Shown here: in pieces, positions 16,454 to 24,824 of the stretch | How positions within the stretch are numbered: position 1 is the stretch's first letter | How the letters are laid out: each line of letters opens with the position of its first letter | Virus record (IMG/VR): IMGVR_UViG_3300047510_001116 | Coordinates: 1-31,957 of that record | Strand: one strand, 5' to 3' | Length of the DNA stretch: 31,957 nucleotides | Source of the DNA: a virus | Position numbers and translations under genes: made by a program | The notes under the pieces: model-generated | Told to the model about the DNA's origin: nothing | The model's input: the letters and a program-made list of their open reading frames with translations, nothing else | The model's database searches: none

Positions 16454-17142
16454 ACGTCAAAGATTCTTCCCCAGCCATCTTTACCACCAGGAACCCATCT
16501 ACGTGAGAGTTCAGATCTCTTGTAGACGGCACCTTTACCGTTGGATACTGCACCAGTATAACCATCGTTGAGTGAACCATAGGGATCATTCACAACATAA
16601 TCACCAGCTGGTGTTTTACCAATCACAACTACCATGTGTCCGCCGGTTGGATTAGATAAAGGGCCGCGATGAAGAATGCCAATAACAACAGGTCTACCAG
16701 CGGCAAGCTCTCTATCAAGATCAGCAAAAGAAAGAGTATAGGAAAAACTGGATTTAATGCCATACGATGCTAAGACTTTGGTTTGTACTAGATGATCTGT
16801 GGTGTCACCAATTGCAAAGACTTTCTGCACATATGCATCATCACCTTTAGAGCCTTTGAGTGTTCCAGGTTTAAAATACTCAAGGCACATTGCACAAGCT
16901 GATGAATTACAAGTTCTATTTGCATCCCTGTAGTTATCAGTCTGTGGGAAGAAAGGAACTTGAAGAATATTTGACTTTGGTTGTTCTAGTCTTGTTCTAA
17001 AAATTCTTACCCAGTTAGCATCATCTTGCATGAGACTACTAACTGAGTTGAGAAGATCCTTTTCTAGCTGATCAACTGCAGCAACGTGCTTTGGATTCTT
17101 CTCGTCGTAGTATTTAAAAAAGTTGTGTAGATCAATTTGCAT
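16444..17142 (-). CDS. C39-like cysteine peptidase domain protein
   Basis: A 232-residue protein. Residues 1-60 are a helical N-terminal part. The peptidase domain follows: NILQVPFFPQTDNYRDANRT with the nucleophile Cys78 in RTCNSSACAMCLEYF, His169 in NPTGGHMVVVIGKTPAGDYV and Asp186 in VVNDPYGSLND. This is the Cys-His-Asp order of C39-like peptidases, a group that includes peptidoglycan- or peptide-cleaving enzymes. It ends GWGRIFDVKK-stop at the slippery A6 run where a -1 shift enters the GH24 lysozyme frame. It may be made both alone and as a two-enzyme endolysin. It overlaps the upstream nuclease-like gene by 11 bases. The substrate is not evident. Confidence 0.88.
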   Translation of the reverse strand: MQIDLHNFFKYYDEKNPKHVAAVDQLEKDLLNSVSSLMQDDANWVRIFRTRLEQPKSNILQVPFFPQTDNYRDANRTCNSSACAMCLEYFKPGTLKGSKGDDAYVQKVFAIGDTTDHLVQTKVLASYGIKSSFSYTLSFADLDRELAAGRPVVIGILHRGPLSNPTGGHMVVVIGKTPAGDYVVNDPYGSLNDGYTGAVSNGKGAVYKRSELSRRWVPGGKDGWGRIFDVKK

Positions 17143-17476
17143 GATTCTCTCCGAATAGTTTAATAAAGTACTCTGCGTCTATTACTACTAGTGGTTTTTT
17201 AAAATTTTTTTTCATAACAACAATAGGTTCATACTCACCGCAATTAGCCTTTGCTTGTTCATATGCTTCCCAAACATTCAACTTCTCTACATTCTTACAC
17301 TCTACCGAAAAAGGAAACTTACTTCTTGCAGCTCTGGCCATAATTAAATCTTCACCTCCAGCACCCATAGATCTAGATTCAATATCTTCAGGATGTATCT
17401 CTAGTTGTTCTATGAGTTGATCTCTAACCCATTTCTGTAGGTTCCTACCTTTCGCCTTTGCACTCTGAGTTTTCAT
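17132..17476 (-). CDS. Nuclease-like protein (PD-(D/E)XK fold suspected)
   Basis: A 114-residue basic protein: MKTQSAKAKGRNLQKWVRDQ, then SRSMGAGGEDLIMARAARSK and FPFSVECKNVEKLNVWEAYE. The order helix, G-G-E-D-L, then a strand ending E-C-K fits the D...ExK active site of the PD-(D/E)XK superfamily, close to Holliday-junction-resolvase-like phage proteins. The C-terminus (EPIVVMKKNFKKPLVVIDAE) completes a beta-alpha-beta core. Likely roles are DNA repair, branch resolution or host DNA breakdown. It is first in a minus-strand operon with the C39/lysozyme genes, driven by the sigma70-type promoter at 17548-17576. Confidence 0.7.
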   Translation of the reverse strand: MKTQSAKAKGRNLQKWVRDQLIEQLEIHPEDIESRSMGAGGEDLIMARAARSKFPFSVECKNVEKLNVWEAYEQAKANCGEYEPIVVMKKNFKKPLVVIDAEYFIKLFGENHAN

Positions 17477-17547
17477 TATATAAAGACTTTAATAATACTC
17501 AAAGTTATTTAGATAGCTCTATATTTCCTCTGAACCCTGGCAGAGTT

Positions 17548-17576
17548 ATTATACAGAGATTTAGAGCCCAAGTCAA
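17548..17576 (-). promoter_or_regulatory. Sigma70-type promoter
   Basis: Minus strand: TTGACT (17576-17571), 17 bases, TATAAT (17553-17548). Predicted start near 17541, about 65 bases before the nuclease-like gene. The rest of the gap 17577-17682 holds no gene. Confidence 0.82.
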
Positions 17577-17682
17577 GCCACCCACCAGAAACCAGGGATG
17601 GAAACCAGATTCAGGGACGCTCTCAGCCCCCTCTAGGATCGTCCAGAAGCAGGGGAAGGACCATCCCGCACCACATACCCAT

Positions 17683-17705
17683 AAAAAAAGAGGGCCTTAG
17701 CCCTC
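17683..17705 (-). terminator. Terminator of the primase-nrdA-nrdB operon
   Basis: Minus strand: stem GAGGGC / GCCCTC (17705-17700 with 17695-17690), 4-base loop, then seven T. The stop codon of the 47-residue gene lies in the loop. Confidence 0.9.
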
Positions 17706-17840
17706 AGAGTCAGGAGAACCAGGGGTCTGGAATCTCCGTTTTAGTGCCTGTAGAACCCAGGCTTGGGAGAGACTGGTTGGCCCTTCCTTCATTATTTGTT
17801 CTTGAAGTTTTGTGAGTTTTACCAGTTCTCTCTTCCTCAT
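17697..17840 (-). CDS. 47-residue basic protein after nrdB
   Basis: ATG overlaps the nrdB stop (ATGA, 17840-17837). The frame begins MRKRELVKLTKLQEQIMKEG and continues TSLSQAWVLQALKRRFQTPG, a short helical, basic protein; its TAA lies in the operon terminator loop. Start coupling to nrdB and a terminator fitted exactly to its end make it a convincing small gene. The longer frame in another register (starting 17907 inside nrdB) looks like low-complexity shadow. Function unknown; a small nucleic-acid-binding protein is conceivable. Confidence 0.7.
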   Translation of the reverse strand: MRKRELVKLTKLQEQIMKEGPTSLSQAWVLQALKRRFQTPGSPDSEG

Positions 17841-19000
17841 AGTTGGAATCCTGCGAATGAATCTTTTTTAAGATCCTGTTTAATACCACCGATAACATAA
17901 CTCTCAATCTCCGTTTCTTGTGGGGCGTTCTGCATCATCTTGGAGTTGAGCCAATGTTCAGTCCAAGGGAGAGGATTATTAGACATAGGTGTATCAAAGA
18001 TTGGTTTGAGACCAATTGCCTTCATCCTACGATTAGCAATATATTCAACATAGTTACTTAGGAGTTTTGCATTCAGTCCGATCATAGAACCATCTTTGAA
18101 CAGATACTCTGCCCATGCTTTCTCTTCCTCTACTGCAATACGATACATTGCATATACATTCTCTTCTTCTTCCTTCATGATCTCAAGGATGGTTGGGTCA
18201 TCACCATTTGCCCAGTTCTTCAGAATATTCTGAGTGAGAACTAAGTGTTGAGATTCATCGCGAGCAATCAAGGAAATGATCTTTGAAGATCCTTCCATGA
18301 GTTTCAGTTCACCAAATGCGAATGTGCAAGCGAAAGAAACATAGAAACGAATACCTTCAAGGATATTCACGTTTACAATTGCACGGTAGAGTTTACGCTT
18401 AAGTTCTTTAAGTTCTACATTTGCAGTATTGTGATCACCAAGTTCCCATAAATTTCCACCAGCCCACTGTTGGGCTGATTCAATTAGTTCATCATATGCA
18501 GCAGTAACTGTAGTTGCACGTTGGAGAATGTTGTGATCATCTAGAATCGTATCAAATACTTCAGTAGGATCTGCATACACATTCTTGATGATGTATGTGT
18601 AGGAACGTGAGTGAATCATCTCCATCGTTTCCCAGATAGTCATAGCACCCTCTAGTTCTGGTAGAGAACAGTATGGGAGGAATGCCATACCAGGACCACG
18701 ACCCTGAACAGAATCAAGCATGATCTGATACTTCAAGTTAGAAGTAAAGATATGCTTTTGTTCTGGACGAAGTTGTTGATAGTCTGCACGATCTTTTTGG
18801 AGAGAGACCTCCTCGGGTCTCCAGAAGTATCCGAGTTGTTGTTGAGTTAGTTTCTCAAAGATAGGATACTTATAGGAATCATATCTCTGGACGCCCAGCG
18901 GGGCGCCAAAGAACATTGGTTGTTTCTTCAACTCTGTTTTGTTTGAATTGAAAACTGTCATTCCTTTAATGGGGGTTTTTGTAGACTGAACGAACTCCAT
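17837..19000 (-). CDS. nrdB: Ribonucleotide reductase class I, beta subunit
   Basis: A 387-residue R2 protein. MEFVQSTKTPIKGMTVFN is the chosen start because AAGGAG lies just upstream; the in-frame MMIVK start 13 codons earlier lies inside nrdA. The di-iron site is visible: RPEQKHIFTSNLKYQ and ELEGAMTIWETMEMIHSRSY supply carboxylate and His ligands, and the Tyr in IHSRSYTYII corresponds to the radical tyrosine (E. coli Tyr122). ARDESQHLVLTQNIL supplies the second Glu and His ligands. It generates the radical used by NrdA to make deoxynucleotides for phage replication. The C-terminal tail needed to bind NrdA is present. Confidence 0.96.
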   Translation of the reverse strand: MEFVQSTKTPIKGMTVFNSNKTELKKQPMFFGAPLGVQRYDSYKYPIFEKLTQQQLGYFWRPEEVSLQKDRADYQQLRPEQKHIFTSNLKYQIMLDSVQGRGPGMAFLPYCSLPELEGAMTIWETMEMIHSRSYTYIIKNVYADPTEVFDTILDDHNILQRATTVTAAYDELIESAQQWAGGNLWELGDHNTANVELKELKRKLYRAIVNVNILEGIRFYVSFACTFAFGELKLMEGSSKIISLIARDESQHLVLTQNILKNWANGDDPTILEIMKEEEENVYAMYRIAVEEEKAWAEYLFKDGSMIGLNAKLLSNYVEYIANRRMKAIGLKPIFDTPMSNNPLPWTEHWLNSKMMQNAPQETEIESYVIGGIKQDLKKDSFAGFQL

Positions 19001-19010
19001 TTGTTTCTCC

Positions 19011-21314
19011 TTAGATTTTGCAACTTTCACAATCATCATCTGCTGTCTCTAGATCAGCAATCAAACTTTCTAGTTTTGATTTTTGTTCTTCTAGATCATC
19101 TCCATCCTTCTTAGCATCATAGGTGTTCTGATAATACGATGTCTTCCATCCATACTTATACGTTGTAAGGAAGTCATTTGCCATCACGCTAACAGGAACT
19201 TCATTATCGGGATAATTTTCTGGATTATACGACCAGTTACCCGAGATTGCCTGATCAAAGAACTTTTGCATAACAGCAACAATGTTGATATAACCAGTAT
19301 TCCCAGACATATCCCAAAGAAGCGTATAGTTATTCTTAAGAGTTTGATACTGGGGGACAATCTGTTTAAGAGGCCCTTTCTTTGATTTCTTAACGGACAA
19401 GTAATCTCTAGGTGGTTCAATTCCGTTTGTTTCATTTGACACAACGGAACTGCTTTCCGATGGCATCTGTGCGGACAGTGTTGAGTGCCTGAGACCGTGA
19501 GTAAGGATGGATGTTCTAAGAGTTTCCCAATCATAGTTGAGGTTATTAGGTACGATTTCGTCTACATCTTTCTTATAGGTATCAATTGGAAGAATACCCT
19601 GCGAATACTTAGTGCGATTAAAATAATCACATGCACCTTTCTCTTTAGCAATATTGTTTGATGCTTTCAGTAGATAATACTGGAATGCTTCAGTTAGATC
19701 ATGAACCAGTTTCCATGATGCAGAATCTTCATACTTGACTCCATTACGAGCAAGATAATGTGCAAGACCAATGTAACCAACACCGAGAGATCTACGTGCC
19801 TTTGTGGAGCGTTCTGCAGCAACTACAGGATAACCTTGATAGTCAATCAGTTCTTCAAGTCCACGAACAGATAGATCACAGAGTTCTTCTAGATCATCAA
19901 GTTCTTTTAGTTTTCCAACGTTGATTGCAGAAAGAATACAAAGTGCAATCTCACCATCACCATCAATATGTTCTAGTGGATCTGTAGGAAGTGTGATCTC
20001 CTGACAGAGATTACTCATGTTCACTTTATCAAGGAAGGAACTATGTGAATTACAGTGGTCAATATTCATGATGTAAATACGACCAGTTTCTGCACGTTCC
20101 TTTAGAAGATCCAGAATGAGTTCTTGAGCTCCGACAGTCTTTCTTGGAAGAGATTGATCTCGTTCATAAGACTCATATAGACTGTCAAATCTATCAGTGC
20201 CAAAAGCATCATACAGACCAGGAACGTCATGTGGAGAGAAGAGTGAGATCTCTGCGTTGCGGATGAATCGTTCATAGAACAGTTTTGAGATTTGGATACT
20301 GTAGTCTAACTTACGAACTCGGTTATCTTCGGTTCCTTTGTTATTTTTTAATACTAGAATATCTTCTATTTCTTGGTGCCAGATTGGAAAGTGGACAGTA
20401 GCACTTCCACCGCGAATCCCGTTTTGTGTACAGCATCTGACAGTTGACTCAAACTTTTTGAGGAATGGGATAACACCCGTATGAGCAACTTCTCCGCCTC
20501 GGATCTTACTATTGATACCCCTGATTCTGCCTGCGTTGATACCAATTCCTGCTCTTTGAGCAACATACCGACCAATTGCCATGTCAGAAGTGAAGATACT
20601 GTCAAGGGTGTCATCAACATCAACAAGAACACAACTTGCAAATTGGCGAAGTGGGGTTCTAACACCAGCCATGATTGGTGTAGGAATGTTGATTTTGTGT
20701 TTTGAGATCGCATCGTAGTATCTCCTTACATAAGAGAGTCTTGTTTCTTTTGGATAATTTTGAAACAGAGTTGCAGCAATCAGAATGTACATGAACTGTG
20801 GAGTCTCGTACTTTTTATTACTACTACGATCCTGCACAAGATACTTGTCCACAACTTGACGAAGACCTGCATAGGTAAACAGATAATCACGATGATGATC
20901 TACATAAGAATTAATCTTTTCCCATTCATCATCAGTGTACTTACTGTATAGATGTTGATCATAGATCCCACTACATGCACCATGAACAAGGTGATCTTTT
21001 ACTGCAGGAAATTCTACTTTCCATTCAGGCCCAAAGACATGTTTATATAGACCGAAAAGAAGCAGACGAGCAGCAACAAACTGATAGTTTGGGTTATCAA
21101 GAGAAATGAGATCACTAGCTGATCGTACCAAGATTTCTTGAATTTCATCTGTTGTAATACCGTCATAGAATTGTAGACCCGATTGAATTTCTACTTGGGA
21201 TGGTGAGACTCCACTTAGACCACCACATGCACATTCTACCATTGAATGAATCTTATCAAGATTCAGGGGTTCAAAAGATCCATTGCGCTTTCTAACTTTT
21301 GTTCCGTTGCTCAT
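19011..21314 (-). CDS. nrdA: Ribonucleotide reductase class I, alpha subunit
   Basis: A 767-residue R1 protein beginning MSNGTKVRKRNGSFEPLNLD. The first 90 residues are an ATP-cone (allosteric activity site). The active-site cysteines are seen in FASCVLVDVDD, in MSNLCQEITLPTDP (radical Cys) and in IALCILSAINVGK. The C-terminal shuttle pair is DDDCESCKI, re-reduced by glutaredoxin, which this phage also encodes. It reduces ribonucleoside diphosphates to deoxy forms. The ATG overlaps the primase stop as ATGA. The longer track start (MEKGM) lies inside primase and is rejected. No intein or intron interrupts it. Confidence 0.97.
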   Translation of the reverse strand: MSNGTKVRKRNGSFEPLNLDKIHSMVECACGGLSGVSPSQVEIQSGLQFYDGITTDEIQEILVRSASDLISLDNPNYQFVAARLLLFGLYKHVFGPEWKVEFPAVKDHLVHGACSGIYDQHLYSKYTDDEWEKINSYVDHHRDYLFTYAGLRQVVDKYLVQDRSSNKKYETPQFMYILIAATLFQNYPKETRLSYVRRYYDAISKHKINIPTPIMAGVRTPLRQFASCVLVDVDDTLDSIFTSDMAIGRYVAQRAGIGINAGRIRGINSKIRGGEVAHTGVIPFLKKFESTVRCCTQNGIRGGSATVHFPIWHQEIEDILVLKNNKGTEDNRVRKLDYSIQISKLFYERFIRNAEISLFSPHDVPGLYDAFGTDRFDSLYESYERDQSLPRKTVGAQELILDLLKERAETGRIYIMNIDHCNSHSSFLDKVNMSNLCQEITLPTDPLEHIDGDGEIALCILSAINVGKLKELDDLEELCDLSVRGLEELIDYQGYPVVAAERSTKARRSLGVGYIGLAHYLARNGVKYEDSASWKLVHDLTEAFQYYLLKASNNIAKEKGACDYFNRTKYSQGILPIDTYKKDVDEIVPNNLNYDWETLRTSILTHGLRHSTLSAQMPSESSSVVSNETNGIEPPRDYLSVKKSKKGPLKQIVPQYQTLKNNYTLLWDMSGNTGYINIVAVMQKFFDQAISGNWSYNPENYPDNEVPVSVMANDFLTTYKYGWKTSYYQNTYDAKKDGDDLEEQKSKLESLIADLETADDDCESCKI

Positions 21315-22288
21315 ACCTTTTTCCAATCAATTAATTTAACTTTTGCTTCTAAACCAGAATAGACATTGGATTGTACCACATTCTGAACATTCAGTCCAGC
21401 AAGTACCATATCATTTATATCTTTTTCTTTCACCTCCTTTGGCCAGATAACAACCTTTTCTCCAGATGAAATAACTTTCTCATATCTACTTACAATTTGT
21501 TTGTTCCTAGGTTCGTTATCAAAAACAAATACTCGGTCTGGATAAACTTCTGTATCAAGAGTTACATCCGCACCACACATCGCCATACTATTAGACAGAA
21601 AAAGAGAGTCAAATGGACCCTCTGTAACGTAAATAGTATCTTTTGTGTTTATACGATCAAGTCCAAATAATTTAGGATGGTCATCATCCAGGAGTACTGT
21701 GATATACCTAAGCTTTGTATTTTTGTCAAGAGACCTACCTTGATATCCGAAAAGTTTTCCATCTAATGTTTTGAGTGGTAATACAATTCTAGGTTCCTTG
21801 ACTTTAGATTCTACTTTGGCCCAGGATGCAAAATCTTCAGCGTAGTATATTTGTGAGAAATATTTCTCTGGAATTTGCCGTGATTGAAGATAAGTCCTGG
21901 CCGGGTGTGTAATATTTAGGTCAGCGATACTTTCTAGATCTACATCACTTTTCTGAAATACTGGTTTCTCAAAATTGAATTCTGGTTCTTTAACATTAGA
22001 ACCTTTACCAGTTGTTCCACTCTTGAATCTCTCCATGACATACTGATCATGGACGTTCACATCAATATCTTTCAGGAAGTTTGCGAGACTCCTACCAACT
22101 CCACAGTTATGGCATTTGTATACCATATTGGATTTCTTCAGAAAGAAAAACCCTCTTGCGCGATTCTTGTTCTTTACAGAATCGCCACAATAGGGACAAC
22201 GGAAGTTATAGAGGTAGTCTTTCTTCTTTGAAAATTTTTGAAGTCTTGGTGAAATAATATTGATGTACTTCAGATCAACGTAAGACAT
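21311..22288 (-). CDS. 61: DNA primase (T4 gp61-like)
   Basis: A 325-residue primase. Zinc-binding domain at the N-terminus: LYNFRCPYCGDSVKNKNRAR and VYKCHNCGVG (two Cys pairs). The TOPRIM catalytic domain is in the second half: DTIYVTEGPFDSLFLSNSMA (conserved Glu) and DRVFVFDNEPRNKQIVSRYE (the DxD-type metal site). It makes RNA primers for lagging-strand synthesis with the gp41 helicase, whose gene lies at the right end of this window. It is directly coupled to nrdA, linking replication and precursor supply. Length and domain order match T4 gp61; high confidence. Confidence 0.93.
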   Translation of the reverse strand: MSYVDLKYINIISPRLQKFSKKKDYLYNFRCPYCGDSVKNKNRARGFFFLKKSNMVYKCHNCGVGRSLANFLKDIDVNVHDQYVMERFKSGTTGKGSNVKEPEFNFEKPVFQKSDVDLESIADLNITHPARTYLQSRQIPEKYFSQIYYAEDFASWAKVESKVKEPRIVLPLKTLDGKLFGYQGRSLDKNTKLRYITVLLDDDHPKLFGLDRINTKDTIYVTEGPFDSLFLSNSMAMCGADVTLDTEVYPDRVFVFDNEPRNKQIVSRYEKVISSGEKVVIWPKEVKEKDINDMVLAGLNVQNVVQSNVYSGLEAKVKLIDWKKV

Positions 22289-22298
22289 TACAAAGAGA

Positions 22299-22709
22299 TC
22301 ACTGGGATCTCTCCAGTCTACCAGAGGACTGGTCTGGTGTCAAGATGTCCACGACCACTGGCGCTTGAGAGAAAATGAATGTAATAAGTATGGCTCCTCC
22401 TACGAGCAACCATCTGAATCTTACAACTTCTTCTACTTTAGTTTCTAAAATTCTTATCTTTTCTAGTACAGATTTATGATCTGATTTATTTTCTGTCTTT
22501 ACTTCCTCAATCATCTTGAGGATTAAATCGTCTGTCTTGATTGCTTGTTCAATACGTTCATCGTGTTTAGTGAGTATTGTTGCAATTCTACTATTGCCTT
22601 CTGAAATTTTATCAACAGCATTTTCTAACTTTGATAACATCTCCTTAGAGAGTTCTTCATACATGCTAAGTTTAGATTCAAGAACAGCTAACTTAGATTC
22701 TTGGAACAT
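22299..22709 (-). CDS. 136-residue coiled-coil protein with C-terminal membrane helix
   Basis: Residues 1-92 form a long coiled coil (MFQESKLAVLESKLSMYEEL onwards). FRWLLVGGAILITFIFSQAP then forms a transmembrane helix at about 98-117, with a short polar tail. The layout resembles XhlA-type haemolysin/holin-associated phage proteins, but that is topology, not homology. It sits between primase and other conserved phage genes of unknown role. No other motifs. Confidence 0.75.
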   Translation of the reverse strand: MFQESKLAVLESKLSMYEELSKEMLSKLENAVDKISEGNSRIATILTKHDERIEQAIKTDDLILKMIEEVKTENKSDHKSVLEKIRILETKVEEVVRFRWLLVGGAILITFIFSQAPVVVDILTPDQSSGRLERSQ

Positions 22710-22710
22710 T

Positions 22711-23193
22711 TTACTGGGCCCTTGATTGTGCGAATGCTTTTATTTTTTCATAGTTTGATGAAGAGTCATTGATATTACGAATCATCTTAACTCTATTACT
22801 TGCATTCAGTTCTCTGTACAGAGAAACAATCTTTGCGGCCTCCTGTGGACTAACCTGGGTCTTTCCACCATTATCAAAAACTACGTTGGAAGTGGCACCA
22901 GAGTTAGCAATTTTTTTCAATTGATCAATTACTTTGCCACCGCTCTCCTGGAGATCTTGTTCCTGGATTGCAGTTTTTCTAAGTCTTCTTTCTTCTCTTT
23001 TTTCTCTGTTTGTAAGTAGTTTTTTCACGAAAGATCTAACATCTTTCTTCCTACCGTCAAGTTTTTTCCTGACGATTGGTTGATCTGGGGGTAGTCCAGC
23101 AATTACATTGCCTGCAACACTATTCGTCGGAGAGACTCCACCAACTCCCCCGACTGACATTTCCCACATTGCGTATAGTTCTTTCTTATCCAT
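22711..23193 (-). CDS. 160-residue conserved-type phage protein
   Basis: Begins MDKKELYAMWEMSVGGVGGV. A Gly/Pro-rich linker (SPTNSVAGNVIAGLPPDQPI) leads to a strongly basic helix (KKLLTNREKREERRLRKTAI). A soluble C-terminal domain follows (VIDQLKKIANSGATSNVVFD, then VSPQEAAKIVSLYRELNASN). The start overlaps the upstream stop (TAATG). The basic middle suggests nucleic-acid contact. I have no family name for it; position downstream of structural-looking genes is shared with many cyanomyoviruses. Confidence 0.75.
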   Translation of the reverse strand: MDKKELYAMWEMSVGGVGGVSPTNSVAGNVIAGLPPDQPIVRKKLDGRKKDVRSFVKKLLTNREKREERRLRKTAIQEQDLQESGGKVIDQLKKIANSGATSNVVFDNGGKTQVSPQEAAKIVSLYRELNASNRVKMIRNINDSSSNYEKIKAFAQSRAQ

Positions 23194-23558
23194 TAGATTT
23201 TGTTTAATTCTTCCAAACAGTATTCGTCTATTTCTATTTGAGGTAAAAATATTTCTGGATCAATCCTGTTCAAATAGATTAGAAATGATTTAAGTGCTGA
23301 CCAGAACTCTGGTTCCAATTTATAAAACAGGAGAGGAGTTCCAGCATCATCAAACAAGTTGAATATGATAATGATGTGGTTCAATAAAAGATGTGTTTTG
23401 AGAACCCCTGTTGTACAATACTTTTTGAAAAGTCTTTTAATATATTTGAATCTCTTCAAATCTTCAAAGAACTCATCCTTAGTAGAACAGTGGGGGTTCT
23501 CATAATTTTTTATAGCAAATAATAAAAAATTATCTTCATTCAACTCATTAAATTTCAT
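23193..23558 (-). CDS. 121-residue conserved-type phage protein
   Basis: Begins MKFNELNEDNFLLFAIKNYE, then DEFFEDLKRFKYIKRLFKKY, LLLNHIIIIFNLFDDAGTPL and LKSFLIYLNRIDPEIFLPQI. Predominantly helical, rich in Phe, Leu and Asp/Glu, without a signal peptide. The hydrophobic stretches are amphipathic rather than membrane-spanning. It resembles small phage proteins of unknown function that I have seen in T4-like cyanophages. Stop and next start overlap. Confidence 0.75.
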   Translation of the reverse strand: MKFNELNEDNFLLFAIKNYENPHCSTKDEFFEDLKRFKYIKRLFKKYCTTGVLKTHLLLNHIIIIFNLFDDAGTPLLFYKLEPEFWSALKSFLIYLNRIDPEIFLPQIEIDEYCLEELNKI

Positions 23559-23566
23559 GTATCAAA

Positions 23567-24406
23567 TCATGCAGCAGTTACGGTTAGTGTTGCAGTGTTA
23601 GAGGTAACTTCTGCTGCACCGGCACTAGAAGTAACCTTAACACGATACTTCTTGCCAGTGTCTGCAGTAGTAAGTCCAGTGAGTGCGAGTGAAGCACTGG
23701 TTGCACCAGTTACGTTTGTCCATCTGGTTGCAGTTGCACCCTGTACTTGCCACTGATATACAAGAGATCCTGCAGAAGCAGAAGCGGTGACCGAGAAGGT
23801 TGCAGCAGCAGTTGCAACGGTTGCAACATCAAAGGTAAGATCTGCAGCACCACCGCCACCTAGATCAGCATCATCAATAGTGATTGTTTCGTCAACAACG
23901 AAACCAGAACCAGCACCAGTTACCGTTACGGTAGCAGCACCAGAACCATTAACAACTACACTGAATGTAGCACCAGTTCCAGCAGCGTCTGTGATGTAAT
24001 CAGAAGCAGTGATTGTATATGTACCAGCAGTTCTTAATGCATCAGCAGCACCAATGGTGTCAACAGTTAGAATTCCACCAGCAGGAGTGAACGTTGACTG
24101 ATTAGAAGGTTGTGAAGAGATAGTGATTGTTGATGCTGCATCAGCTGCAATTGCATCATCAGTCTGAGTCTCGGTTGTAGTTGTATCAACTAGAGCAATT
24201 AGATGAATTGCTTTATGTCTGGTTTTACCAGAGGTATCTGTATATGACTTATATTCCCACCAACCAGGAGCGTTAAGACCACGCTCTTTGTTTACTTCCA
24301 AAGATGCTTCAGTTTCATCAACATAGATGAGTTGTCCGCCGGTCATGGACGCAACCCAGTTTAATGGTTTGTCCGCATTAGCGTCAGTTTTTCCCCAAAG
24401 AGGCAT
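23567..24406 (-). CDS. Virion protein with Ig-like domain
   Basis: A 279-residue protein beginning MPLWGKTDANADKPLNWVAS, a start seen in cyanophage structural proteins. Residues 1-75 form an N-terminal virion-binding-like part. Then low-complexity, Ala/Thr/Gly-rich beta repeats follow (TITISSQPSNQSTFTPAGG, GSGAATVTVTGAGSGFVVDE). The last 80 residues are an Ig-like fold, with WQVQGATATRWTNVTGATS and the tell-tale LTGLTTADTGKKYRVKVTSS (the D-x-G-x-Y tyrosine corner). Ig-like domains on phage particles often bind surface carbohydrates. A perfect late promoter lies 37 bases upstream. Exact location in the virion is unknown. Confidence 0.85.
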   Translation of the reverse strand: MPLWGKTDANADKPLNWVASMTGGQLIYVDETEASLEVNKERGLNAPGWWEYKSYTDTSGKTRHKAIHLIALVDTTTTETQTDDAIAADAASTITISSQPSNQSTFTPAGGILTVDTIGAADALRTAGTYTITASDYITDAAGTGATFSVVVNGSGAATVTVTGAGSGFVVDETITIDDADLGGGGAADLTFDVATVATAAATFSVTASASAGSLVYQWQVQGATATRWTNVTGATSASLALTGLTTADTGKKYRVKVTSSAGAAEVTSNTATLTVTAA

Positions 24407-24442
24407 GTGTTTTCTCCCTATAAAAGAATTATATTCTAGTAA

Positions 24443-24450
24443 TATTTATA
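24443..24450 (-). promoter_or_regulatory. T4-type late promoter of the Ig-like gene
   Basis: Exact TATAAATA (minus), directly after the T-tract of the preceding terminator. Leader of about 30 bases containing GGGAGAA before the ATG. Confidence 0.78.
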
Positions 24451-24473
24451 AAAAATGGGGAGTCACCTCCCCA
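24451..24473 (-). terminator. Intrinsic terminator
   Basis: Minus strand: stem TGGGGAG / CTCCCCA (24473-24467 with 24462-24456), GTGA loop, then ATTTTTTAT. The stop codon of the 50-residue gene lies in the loop. Confidence 0.85.
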
Positions 24474-24615
24474 AAATTTTCTTAAGTGTATCTATAGTAA
24501 AATCTATAACTGAATTCTCTTTGAACCGTTTAGTCTTACCTAAGTATTCAGAAAAACTGAGGAGAACTGCCAATACGACAGTAGCTCCCCAGTTAACTAA
24601 CAAGCACTCAATCAC
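24463..24615 (-). CDS. 50-residue membrane protein, GTG start
   Basis: Starts with GTG overlapping the previous stop (GTGA, 24615-24612). It begins VIECLLVNWGATVVLAVLLS, a membrane helix, and continues SEYLGKTKRFKENSVIDFTI and LKKILGR. The frame stays open from a TAG just upstream, so GTG is the best start. The pattern (one span, then a basic helix) is shared by small cyanophage membrane proteins. Its stop is in the terminator loop. Co-expressed with the 57-residue gene upstream, probably late. Function unknown. Confidence 0.65.
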   Translation of the reverse strand: MIECLLVNWGATVVLAVLLSFSEYLGKTKRFKENSVIDFTIDTLKKILGR

Positions 24616-24785
24616 TTGCAGTTCTTCATCAATGCAGTTCTAACTGTTGTTGCAATTAGATTGTCAACATCATTATCAGTAGTTTCTACATACTTGTCAA
24701 GTAGATCACATACTAGTTTCTTAGTATGGCAGCTGTTGAGAGCTGCCATAATTACTGGTCTTACGAGTTCTACGATTGCGCCCAT
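24612..24785 (-). CDS. 57-residue hypothetical protein
   Basis: The ribosome-binding site GGAGG lies 6 bases before ATG. The protein begins MGAIVELVRPVIMAALNSCH and continues TKKLVCDLLDKYVETTDNDV, ending TALMKNCK. It is wholly helical with an amphipathic hydrophobic face. It is coupled to the 50-residue membrane protein by GTGA, so the two probably act together; a small lysis or virion-assembly pair is conceivable but not shown. A variant late promoter (AATAAATA, 24833-24826) precedes it. Confidence 0.72.
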   Translation of the reverse strand: MGAIVELVRPVIMAALNSCHTKKLVCDLLDKYVETTDNDVDNLIATTVRTALMKNCK

Positions 24786-24824
24786 GATAATCCTCCGTTT
24801 TTAGATTTTGGGAGAGTCCCTCAT

